From NCBI GenBank assembly GCA_003644175.1, contig QNBS01000192.1:1-5211 (forward strand): 5,211 nt of DNA, written 5' to 3'. Made by a program: the position numbers and the translations under genes. Shown in pieces: positions 1-5,211 of this stretch (the stretch's first letter is position 1; each line of letters opens with the position of its first letter). The notes below the pieces were generated by a model. The model was not told the DNA's origin. It saw only the letters and a program-made list of their open reading frames with translations, and ran no database searches. Source of the DNA: Planctomycetota bacterium. GTDB lineage: Bacteria; Planctomycetota; Phycisphaerae; Sedimentisphaerales; Anaerohalosphaeraceae.

Positions 1-922
1 ACTCGACAGCGCCCCTGTCAAGCACACGCAGCACGACGCTCTCGCCGAACATCGTCGGCAGCACGCTCACACGAAGATCGACCGGGTTGCCCCCGACTAC
101 AAGCGGGATTCGACCGTCCTGAGGAAGACGCCTTTCGGCAATGTCAAGGTTCGCCATGACCTTGATGCGCGAACTGAGAGCAACTGCAATATGCTTGGGC
201 GGCGGAACCATCTCATACAGCACGCCGTCAATGCGGTAACGCATCTTGAACTCATCCTCAAACGGCTCGAAATGGATATCAGACGCCTTGTCGCGAATCG
301 CCTGCAGCAGCACAAGGTTCAGAAGTTTCTTAACGGGATTCGATTCGGCAAGTTCCTTGAGCTCGTCCAGGTCGATGCTCTGGTCCCGACCCTGGAACTC
401 GGTAAGAGTACTGTCGCTTTCGATCTCCCCGATCAATTCATTCAGACTGGAATCTTCCTCGGCATAGTACTTCGCAAGGGCGGCCTCCAGCGAATCGGTA
501 TCGGTGATTTTCGCCTCGACCGTATAGCCCACTAACGTCGCCAGGTCATCGGTCGCCCGGAAATTGTCCGGGTCGTCCATCGCAATGGTCAGAACATTAC
601 GCCTGCTGTCGAAGGCAATCGGCACAACGCGAAATGTCTTGGCCATCTGAGCCGGCAGCACTTCGAGCACATTGCCCGCGATATCCAGACCGTCCAGGTC
701 CACACATTCCATGCCCCTCTGCCCGGCCAGCGCCACTTGAAGGTCTTTCTTCTTGATCAGACCCTGCTCGATGCATATCTGCCCAAGCTTGACCTTGCCG
801 GCGCCTTCGGCTTGTTGCCGGAGACACTCATGGAGCTTATCCCGAGTTAGCAGGCCCATCTTAATAAGGATTCGGCCAAGCGACCGTCCCTTAAACTGTT
901 GAACAGGCGATCTCTTAGCCAT
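1..922 (-). CDS. Second PilB/GspE-type assembly ATPase, N-terminal 307 residues (3' end beyond window)
   Basis: This reading frame stays open from an ATG at 922 to the left edge, giving 307 codons of a protein that would normally run to about 560-580 residues. Residues 14-68 hold two RLG-type MshEN-like motifs (S14-Q37 and K45-Q68), and the N-terminal GspII_E_N domain extends to about residue 155. An acidic linker (about 155-190) follows, then the N2 part of the ATPase from about 195, with KASDIHFEP (212-220), RYRIDGVL (228-235), RRLPQDGRI (264-272) and FGESVVLRVL (292-301). The Walker A and B motifs lie outside the window, so catalytic competence cannot be judged. The start is firm: no other in-frame ATG follows an upstream in-frame TAG, and a G-run at 926-935 could serve as ribosome-binding site. 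It is a paralogue, not a copy, of the PilB at 2544-4262. By family it powers pilin or pseudopilin polymerisation at the inner membrane; GspE of type II secretion is an alternative to PilB. Confidence 0.93.
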   Translation of the reverse strand, partial: MAKRSPVQQFKGRSLGRILIKMGLLTRDKLHECLRQQAEGAGKVKLGQICIEQGLIKKKDLQVALAGQRGMECVDLDGLDIAGNVLEVLPAQMAKTFRVVPIAFDSRRNVLTIAMDDPDNFRATDDLATLVGYTVEAKITDTDSLEAALAKYYAEEDSSLNELIGEIESDSTLTEFQGRDQSIDLDELKELAESNPVKKLLNLVLLQAIRDKASDIHFEPFEDEFKMRYRIDGVLYEMVPPPKHIAVALSSRIKVMANLDIAERRLPQDGRIPLVVGGNPVDLRVSVLPTMFGESVVLRVLDRGAVE

Positions 923-962
923 TTGCCCACCCCCCGAACATGTTGAGTCCTGACAATGACAT
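915..962 (-). other. Possible 15-codon leader ORF overlapping the start of the second PilB-like gene
   Basis: An ATG at 962 is preceded by GAAAGG six bases upstream and opens a 15-residue frame (MSLSGLNMFGGWANG) that stops with TAA at 917-915. It runs over the ATG of the downstream ATPase gene (922-920) in another frame, with an 8-base overlap. Its Shine-Dalgarno is better than the G-run in front of the ATPase start, so translational coupling is conceivable. Against it, the predicted transcription start (near 974) leaves only about 12 bases before the ATG, and a frame this short can easily arise by chance. Confidence 0.2.
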
Positions 963-980
963 GGTGAACCTTTCTACTAT

Positions 981-1009
981 ATTATAGTCCATTAATCAGC
1001 CCTTAGCAA
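981..1009 (-). promoter_or_regulatory. Predicted sigma70-type promoter for the second PilB-like gene
   Basis: On the minus strand TTGCTA (1009-1004) is followed after exactly 17 bases by TATAAT (986-981), a perfect -10 hexamer with a 4/6 match at -35. Transcription would start near 974, giving a leader of about 50 bases before the ATG at 922. The site lies beyond the terminator at 1167-1194, so this gene appears to have its own transcription unit. Confidence 0.65.
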
Positions 1010-1074
1010 GTAAATAATAGGATAGACACGCGGTATACAGGACTAACGCAGGCCACTGCCCGGCATCTCTTAAC

Positions 1075-1157
1075 CTGCAATACGTGTCAATTTCACACAA
1101 ACCAGCCTGCAAGTCTGCAACCCGGCCCTTCCAGGTGTATCGAGCAACAGTCTGCAA
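1075..1157. repeat. Cluster of four CTGCAA hexamers upstream of a promoter
   Basis: The plus strand shows CTGCAA at 1075-1080, 1107-1112, 1115-1120 and 1152-1157 (TTGCAG on the transcribed strand); two of them read TCTGCAA. Four exact copies in 83 bp is more than chance would usually give. They lie 66-148 bp upstream of the -35 element at 1004-1009, a plausible place for activator sites, but the spacings (32, 8 and 37 bp) are not regular. No known regulator is assigned. Confidence 0.35.
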
Positions 1158-1166
1158 ATGCAACCC

Positions 1167-1194
1167 AAACAAAACCAGAAACACGCTTTTCTGG
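1167..1194 (-). terminator. Intrinsic terminator downstream of pilT
   Basis: On the minus strand a perfect 7-bp stem CCAGAAA / TTTCTGG (1194-1188 with 1181-1175) closes a 6-base loop and is followed directly by TTTTGTTT (1174-1167). This is a classic rho-independent terminator shape, about 90 bases after the pilT stop. It separates pilT from the promoter of the next ATPase gene. The stem is only moderately GC-rich, so some read-through is possible. Confidence 0.7.
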
Positions 1195-1260
1195 CCCGGG
1201 AACCTAATAGACACCCGGCACATAAGACTCGAAGGTCTTTTGCGGCTGCTTCCTTTCCCC

Positions 1261-1279
1261 CGGCGCCCCCGGCGCGCCG
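1261..1279 (-). other. GC-rich hairpin immediately after the pilT stop codon
   Basis: CGGCGC (1279-1274) and GCGCCG (1266-1261) form a 6-bp all-GC stem with a 7-base loop, beginning 7 bases after the pilT stop. No T-run follows (the next bases are GGGGAAAGG), so it is not an intrinsic terminator. It could pause polymerase or protect the 3' end of the mRNA; it could also be chance in GC-rich DNA. Confidence 0.35.
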
Positions 1280-1285
1280 CTGCCA

Positions 1286-2410
1286 TTACGTCTTCAGGAT
1301 CGGTCCAAAATCCTCGCCAATCCCACCTTCGCCGCCGGCACTCTTTCGCTTCTCGGCCTTCTCCAGCAAAGCATCCGGCTGCCGCGCCTTGTCTAACATT
1401 TCCTCCATAGTTATCTGTTCGGAGGCAAACAATTCCCAGAGATGATCGTCCAGCAACTGCATGCCGAATTTCTTGCCGGTCTGGATACTGGACTCGACTC
1501 GATATGTCTTATTCTCGCGAATCAGATTAGCTATCGCAGGCGTTACAACCATGAACTCATAAGCCGCCACACGACCCTTGCCAACCTTCACCGGGCAAAG
1601 CGTCTGGCTCAGGACCGCTATCAGATTCACGCTCAACTGCACCCGAATCTGCTCCTGCTGACTGACGGGAAAAGCGTCAATGATTCGGTTAATAGTGCCC
1701 TGGCAACCCGTGGTGTGCAGCGTACCGAAGACAAGGTGGCCGGTCTCTGCTGCGGTAATCGCAGCCTCCATCGTCTCAAGGTCGCGCAACTCACCCACAA
1801 GAATTACATCCGGGTCCATTCGCAGAGAGCGCCTCAGAGCCTCGGAAAATGTCGGAACATCAATCCCGACTTCACGCTGATTGATAATCGATTTCTTATG
1901 GCTGTGATAATACTCGATGGGCTCTTCGACCGTAATGATATGCCTGTCGAGGTTCTCGTTAATATAGTTGATCATACTGGCTAAGGTGGTGGTTTTGCCG
2001 CTGCCCGTAGGTCCGGTCACCAGGAACAGTCCCCTCGGTCTGCGGCACAAGGCCGAACAAATCTTGGGCAATCCTATCGTCTCAAAGCTGAGCAACTCAG
2101 ATGGAATCAGCCGAAGCACAAGCGAAAGGTTGCCTTTCTGGCGAAATACCGATGTCCGGAATCGCCCCGCATCGCCAAATGCAAACCCGAAGTCGGTGCC
2201 GCCGTTCTCCTGAATCTCCTGCTGATTCTTCTCCGGCGTAATACTCTTCATCAGCGAGACGGTGTCGTCGGGACCGAGGACCTTTGTGTCGAGAGAACGC
2301 AGCCGACCGCTGATCCGGAGCACCGGAGGACGACCCGTCACAAGGTGAAGGTCCGATCCGCCCATCTTGATGCAGGCTTCCAGTAATCTGTCAATATGCA
2401 GTGATCCCAT
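1286..2410 (-). CDS. pilT: PilT-type type IV pilus retraction ATPase
   Basis: A 374-residue protein, close to the usual 340-380 for PilT, acting as a hexameric ATPase at the cytoplasmic base of the pilus to depolymerise pilin during twitching, surface sensing or DNA uptake. The N-terminal PAS-like domain includes GGSDLHL (17-23). The RecA-like domain shows Walker A GPTGSGKT (133-140), an Asp-box VEEPIEY (161-167), Walker B DVILVGELRD (201-210) and a His-box TGHLVFGTLHT (223-233). The PilT signature AIRNLIRE appears as AIANLIRE (292-299), with Ala for the Arg at its third position. A tail of about 30 residues, rich in Gly, Glu and Lys, follows the core. AGGGA (2421-2417), six bases before the ATG at 2410, supports the start. 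The gene lies 133 bp after pilB, beyond a terminator, and I see no convincing promoter of its own. The absence of the zinc-binding Cys pairs seen in PilB, together with the short length, argues against a PilB/GspE assignment. Confidence 0.95.
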   Translation of the reverse strand: MGSLHIDRLLEACIKMGGSDLHLVTGRPPVLRISGRLRSLDTKVLGPDDTVSLMKSITPEKNQQEIQENGGTDFGFAFGDAGRFRTSVFRQKGNLSLVLRLIPSELLSFETIGLPKICSALCRRPRGLFLVTGPTGSGKTTTLASMINYINENLDRHIITVEEPIEYYHSHKKSIINQREVGIDVPTFSEALRRSLRMDPDVILVGELRDLETMEAAITAAETGHLVFGTLHTTGCQGTINRIIDAFPVSQQEQIRVQLSVNLIAVLSQTLCPVKVGKGRVAAYEFMVVTPAIANLIRENKTYRVESSIQTGKKFGMQLLDDHLWELFASEQITMEEMLDKARQPDALLEKAEKRKSAGGEGGIGEDFGPILKT

Positions 2411-2416
2411 AGTCTG

Positions 2417-2421
2417 TCCCT
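2417..2421 (-). promoter_or_regulatory. Ribosome-binding site of pilT
   Basis: AGGGA on the minus strand with a 6-base spacer to the ATG at 2410 is the clearest Shine-Dalgarno among the ATPase genes here and fixes the pilT start. Confidence 0.65.
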
Positions 2422-2465
2422 AACAACCGTATGTAAAATCCCAAAAAAAGAACAATGACACAACC

Positions 2466-2505
2466 AAAAAACAGCTAATTAGTTTCCGCAACAGGAACTA
2501 ATTAG
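2466..2505 (-). terminator. Intrinsic terminator between pilB and pilT, with palindromic stem arms
   Basis: On the minus strand CTAATTAGTTCC (2505-2494) pairs with GGAAACTAATTAG (2487-2475) over a 6-base loop, giving a 12-bp stem with one bulged base. CTG and then six T (2471-2466) follow. This lies about 40 bases after the pilB stop. A second run of seven T follows at 2449-2443. Each arm contains CTAATTAG, itself an 8-bp palindrome (2475-2482 and 2498-2505), so the same bases could also act as a pair of operator half-sites in DNA. The stem is AT-rich, so termination may be partial and could set pilT below pilB if the two share transcripts. Confidence 0.75.
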
Positions 2506-2543
2506 TCCCGCCACGTTCACACCCTCTCAATTCACACAAGAAT

Positions 2544-4262
2544 TTACTCATCATCCACCAGGAGCCCCTCGGCCTGGGAAACCCTTGCAACTTCATCCGG
2601 TGTTGTAACGCCTCTGAACACCTTCCGTTTGCCGTCTTCCATAAGCGTCCTCATGCCGCTGTTGCGAGCCGCTTTCCTCAGCTCGGACGCGGGCGCCCGG
2701 GCAAACGCCAGTTCCCTGATCTGATTATTCAATTCCATCATTTCAAAGATAGCCACCCTGCCTCTAAAGCCCGTATTCTGGCACCGCGAGCAGCCGGCGC
2801 CCTTATAAATCGGATTTTTGCGCAATTCGTCGGGATTGATCCTGAGCAGCCGCAGATACTGCGGGTCGGGGTTTTCGTCCACGACCTTGCAATTCTCACA
2901 GATAACACGGACAAGCCTCTGGGCCATGATGGCCTGGATCGAACTTGCCACGAGGAAAGGTTTAACGCCCATATCAATCAGACGTGTAATCGCGCTGGGA
3001 GCATCGTTGGTATGCAGTGTGCTGAAGACAAGATGCCCTGTCAAAGCCGCCTGGATGGCGATATCCGCCACCAGACCGTCACGAATCTCACCGATAAGGA
3101 TGATATTCGGCGCCTGACGCAGCATTGAACGAAGTATCTTCGGAAACGTCAGATCGATCTCCGTTCGCACCTGGCATTGGTTGATTCCCGCAACGTTGTA
3201 TTCGACGGGATCCTCTGCCGTAATAATCTTCCGGTCCGGGCGGTTAAGCTCCTTCAGGGCTGAATACAGGGTCGTTGTCTTTCCGCTGCCTGTCGGACCG
3301 GTAACCAGAAAGATGCCATTCGGTCGCTTGATGATCTGGAGAAACGCTTCATAGTTGTCCTGCTCGAACCCCAGCGCCTGAATTCCGATGTTGACGGACT
3401 CGGGACGCAGAATACGAAGAACCGTACTCTCTCCGTGGTAGCCCGGAAGACACGATACGCGGAAGTCAATGTCCTGCTCGTCGATACGACGTTTGATTCG
3501 CCCGTCCTGCGGCAGTCGCCGCTCAGTAATATCCATCCCTGACAGGATCTTGATACGTGCAATAATCGGCGCCTGCATGTTCTTGGGGATATTGTCGCGT
3601 TCGACACAAACACCGTCAATGCGATACCGCACCCGGACACGGTCGGTCATGGGCTCGATATGGATATCGCTCGATCTGATTCGCACCGCTTCATCTATGA
3701 TCATATTTACAAGGCGAATGATCGGCCCGTCATCATCTTCATCCGATGCCTGTGCAAGCCGGACTCCGCCTTCTATCCCGTGACCGGCCGCGGCAAGTTC
3801 CGCCGCCGTCGCGTCGATACTGCTGCGCACTTCATCCATTGTGTGCAGAATGAAGGTCCTTATCTTGGAGGGACTTGCAAGGCAGCACTCAAGTTCCTTG
3901 TTCAGGCGAAACCGAAGCAAATCCTGAAGGTCCAGGTCCAGGGGATCGCTGATGACAATCTTGAGCCTGCCGTTGTCCATCCCCAACGGAAGAACAAAAT
4001 GCTTCCTGATCAGTTCCGGCGGAATGAGTTTCTGGGCGCTCTGCGAGATAGGCGTTTCGTCAAGATCCACATACTCCATCCCGAATTGCTTGGCCAGGGC
4101 CTTGCTGATGACGTCTTCGGAAACCACTCCCATGGCGACAAGGGTTTCACCGAGACGCTTGTTGTCCGCCCGGCCCTTCTTAATCGCCTTAATAAGAGTC
4201 GGCTTGTCAACAAGCTTGCTCTTATATAAAATCTCACCCAAATGTCTGCGTTTTTTCGCCAT
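2544..4262 (-). CDS. pilB: PilB/GspE-type pilus assembly ATPase
   Basis: A complete 572-residue protein of the usual PilB/GspE length. It powers pilin (or pseudopilin) polymerisation at the inner membrane. Residues 7-59 hold two MshEN-like motifs: a degenerate first (H7-G30), a 5-residue spacer and a near-perfect second starting RLGETLVAMG (36-45) and ending at Q59. An acidic linker (about 173-178) precedes the N2 domain, with SSDIHIEP (197-204) and RRLPQDGRI (248-256). The C-terminal ATPase shows Walker A GPTGSGKT (322-329), the Asp-box AEDPVEY (349-355), Walker B NIILIGEIRD (386-395), the His-box TGHLVFSTLHT (408-418), and zinc ligands C455/C458 and C491/C494. Before Walker B the usual RQDPD reads RQAPN, and RDLETA reads RDGLVA. 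The ATG at 4262 has AGGG four bases upstream and a strong promoter at 4302-4330. An adjacent pilT favours PilB over GspE, but the family alone does not decide. Confidence 0.94.
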   Translation of the reverse strand: MAKKRRHLGEILYKSKLVDKPTLIKAIKKGRADNKRLGETLVAMGVVSEDVISKALAKQFGMEYVDLDETPISQSAQKLIPPELIRKHFVLPLGMDNGRLKIVISDPLDLDLQDLLRFRLNKELECCLASPSKIRTFILHTMDEVRSSIDATAAELAAAGHGIEGGVRLAQASDEDDDGPIIRLVNMIIDEAVRIRSSDIHIEPMTDRVRVRYRIDGVCVERDNIPKNMQAPIIARIKILSGMDITERRLPQDGRIKRRIDEQDIDFRVSCLPGYHGESTVLRILRPESVNIGIQALGFEQDNYEAFLQIIKRPNGIFLVTGPTGSGKTTTLYSALKELNRPDRKIITAEDPVEYNVAGINQCQVRTEIDLTFPKILRSMLRQAPNIILIGEIRDGLVADIAIQAALTGHLVFSTLHTNDAPSAITRLIDMGVKPFLVASSIQAIMAQRLVRVICENCKVVDENPDPQYLRLLRINPDELRKNPIYKGAGCSRCQNTGFRGRVAIFEMMELNNQIRELAFARAPASELRKAARNSGMRTLMEDGKRKVFRGVTTPDEVARVSQAEGLLVDDE

Positions 4263-4301
4263 AAGGCCCTGCTAAGTATACTGGAATCCCCAGAGGCCCT
4301 T

Positions 4302-4330
4302 ATTATACCAAATTACCTGCGTTTCGTCAA
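4302..4330 (-). promoter_or_regulatory. Strong predicted sigma70 promoter for pilB, with extended -10
   Basis: TTGACG (4330-4325) and TATAAT (4307-4302) are separated by exactly 17 bases, and TG one base upstream of the -10 gives the extended -10 form TGGTATAAT. Five of six -35 bases and all -10 bases match consensus. The start would fall near 4295, leaving a leader of about 32 bases that contains a small inverted repeat CTGG-N5-CCAG (4293-4281) and an 8-bp palindrome AGTATACT (4282-4275). The -35 begins 2 bases after the cinA stop, so cinA has no room for a terminator before it and may read through into pilB. Confidence 0.8.
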
Positions 4331-4331
4331 T

Positions 4332-5211
4332 TTACATTTCGGTTCTGAGCATGTTTAGTGCTGTCATAGCGCTGCCAAGCCGCACATTCTGTCTTGAGTG
4401 CGAAAAAATGTGTTTTCTGCAGAGGGATTTTTCGGCGCAATCCAACGAAATATATACTAAGCCCACGGGCTTTTGTTCGGTTGCGCCGCCTGGACCGGCT
4501 ATACCGGTTATGCCGACTGCATAATCGCTGCCGGCCTTTACCCGAGCCGACTGAGCCATCGCCAGGCACACCTCCTCACTGACGGCGCCGTGTTCTTCAA
4601 TCAGTTCCGCCGGGATGCCAAGTTCGCGAATTTTGGCCTCATTGCAATATGTAATCCAGCCGCATTTGAAGTAGTCGCCGGCGCCCGGCACATCGGTAAC
4701 GAGCTTGCCCAACAGCCCTCCCGTACACGATTCGGCGACGGCAAGGGTTTTGTTTCGCTCTTTCAGAGCCGCGCCGACAACCTCGGCAAGGCTTTGGCCG
4801 TCACAGCCATAGACCAGGTCGCCAAGGATTTCAACAAGCCGGGCGCGCTGTCGCTCAACCATCTCTTCGGCATCGGCTTTTCTGCCGGCCGCAGCGACGA
4901 TGTGGAGCGTGATAACACCGGCGCTTGCCGTGCTGTTGATCAGAGGATTACGCCCGCGCTGCATCAGACGCCCAAGCTTGTCGGCAATCGTCGATTCGCC
5001 GGCGCCGAAGCACATCACCTTGCCAATGACAACGACCTGCCCGGCGGCCAGGGCCTTCAACCGTGGCGCTGCCGATTCGCCAAACATGCATTCCATTTCT
5101 GTCGGCACCCCTGGCATACAGATGATGAGTTTGCCTGCCGCCTCCGCCATTATCCCCGGCGCGGTTCCGAGTGGATTCGCCAGTCCGTCAGCCCCGGCCG
5201 GAAGATACGCC
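4332..5211 (-). CDS. cinA: CinA-family protein (nicotinamide-nucleotide amidase), N-terminus beyond window
   Basis: The frame is open from the right edge to the TAA at 4334-4332, giving 292 visible residues of a family usually about 410-420 long, so roughly the first 120 residues are outside. The visible part begins in the end of the MoCF-like domain, with NPLGTAPG and the nearby MPGVPTEM. A CinA KH-like middle domain follows (about visible residues 58-130), then the C-terminal amidohydrolase domain. That domain carries AESCTGG (159-165, with the expected nucleophile Ser161) and TGIAGPGG (235-242), followed by KPVGLVY. All diagnostic motifs look intact. By family it converts NMN to nicotinate mononucleotide in pyridine nucleotide salvage; in some bacteria it is competence-induced and associated with RecA. 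The Met at 5150 is internal, because homologous sequence continues upstream of it. It ends 69 bases before the pilB start with no visible terminator. Confidence 0.93.
   Translation of the reverse strand, partial: AYLPAGADGLANPLGTAPGIMAEAAGKLIICMPGVPTEMECMFGESAAPRLKALAAGQVVVIGKVMCFGAGESTIADKLGRLMQRGRNPLINSTASAGVITLHIVAAAGRKADAEEMVERQRARLVEILGDLVYGCDGQSLAEVVGAALKERNKTLAVAESCTGGLLGKLVTDVPGAGDYFKCGWITYCNEAKIRELGIPAELIEEHGAVSEEVCLAMAQSARVKAGSDYAVGITGIAGPGGATEQKPVGLVYISLDCAEKSLCRKHIFSHSRQNVRLGSAMTALNMLRTEM

Larger units (their letters stand above)
923..1285 (-). other. 363-bp intergenic region between pilT and the second PilB-like gene
   Basis: Read in the direction of transcription, the gap holds a GC-rich hairpin just after the pilT stop (1279-1261), an intrinsic terminator (1194-1167), four CTGCAA hexamers (1157-1075), an imperfect inverted repeat GTGT-N7-ACAC (1098-1084), and a promoter (1009-981) with its leader. 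A 96-codon open frame starting at the pilT stop crosses the terminator and the -35 and most of the -10 element, and its composition is Arg/Cys-rich and unconvincing, so I do not call it a gene. The length and layered signals suggest regulated expression of the downstream ATPase gene; that part is inference. Confidence 0.7.

Noticed and set aside
1224..1239. Short hairpin AAGAC / GTCTT as a pilT terminator
   Set aside because: Only 5 bp, and no T-run follows on the transcribed strand. The hairpin at 1167-1194 is far better.
923..1285. Sigma54 (-24/-12) promoter in the gap before the second PilB-like gene
   Set aside because: No GG-N10-GC arrangement with acceptable flanks was found in the G-rich and TTGC-containing stretches I checked.
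996..1286. 96-codon minus-strand frame starting at the pilT stop (TAATG overlap)
   Set aside because: It crosses a good intrinsic terminator and the -35 and most of the -10 element of the next gene's promoter, is Arg/Cys-rich, and resembles no family I know. The TAATG junction looks accidental.
1442..1984. 180-codon plus-strand frame inside pilT
   Set aside because: It is antisense to the conserved pilT core, and the pilT frame carries all the motifs.
2411..2465. A sigma70 promoter directly before pilT (TTGTTC with ATACGG at 17 bp)
   Set aside because: The -10 match is poor and the region is dominated by T-runs; not supportable.
3660..4229. 189-codon plus-strand frame inside pilB
   Set aside because: It is antisense to well-conserved pilB sequence with no recognisable domain and no promoter or ribosome-binding site of note.
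4332..5150. Taking the Met at 5150 as the cinA start
   Set aside because: CinA-like sequence (NPLGTAPG) continues in frame upstream to the window edge, so this Met is internal.

Overview
The window carries four genes, all on the minus strand. Reading in the direction of transcription (right to left) they are: the C-terminal two thirds of a CinA-family protein (cut by the right edge), a complete PilB/GspE-type assembly ATPase, a complete PilT-type retraction ATPase, and the N-terminal half of a second PilB/GspE-type ATPase (cut by the left edge). The plus strand shows only antisense shadows of these genes. The style of the ATPases (a PilT with an 'AIANLIRE' motif, a PilB with 'RQAPN' before the Walker B strand, two PilB paralogues around pilT), together with moderate GC and ordinary sigma70-like promoters, suggests a Gram-negative environmental bacterium, perhaps a planctomycete of the Phycisphaerae type. 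That placement is recall and impression, not a search result.

Layout: cinA ends at 4332. A near-consensus sigma70 promoter (TTGACG, 17 bp, TG-G-TATAAT) starts 2 bp after its stop and drives pilB (4262-2544). A 133-bp gap follows that holds a strong intrinsic terminator with a palindromic stem. Then comes pilT (2410-1286) with a good Shine-Dalgarno but no convincing promoter of its own. The 363-bp gap after pilT (923-1285) holds a GC-rich hairpin, a second intrinsic terminator, a cluster of CTGCAA hexamers and a TTGCTA-17-TATAAT promoter. That promoter leads into the second PilB-like gene (922 to the edge), whose start is overlapped by a possible 15-residue leader ORF. Each ATPase gene therefore looks like a separately tuned transcription unit rather than part of a tight operon.

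Function: PilB-type and PilT-type hexameric ATPases power extension and retraction of type IV pili (or a related type II secretion pseudopilus). Both PilB-like proteins begin with tandem motifs resembling the MshEN c-di-GMP-binding module, and the two copies diverge from consensus in different ways, so they may respond differently to the messenger. CinA (nicotinamide-nucleotide amidase family) is a widespread housekeeping or competence-associated protein. Its position beside pilus motors fits a competence theme but proves nothing.

I see no mobile element, CRISPR, RNA gene or clearly new multi-gene system. The points worth a second look are regulatory (promoter, terminator, leader and repeat arrangement) and the residue-level departures in the ATPases.
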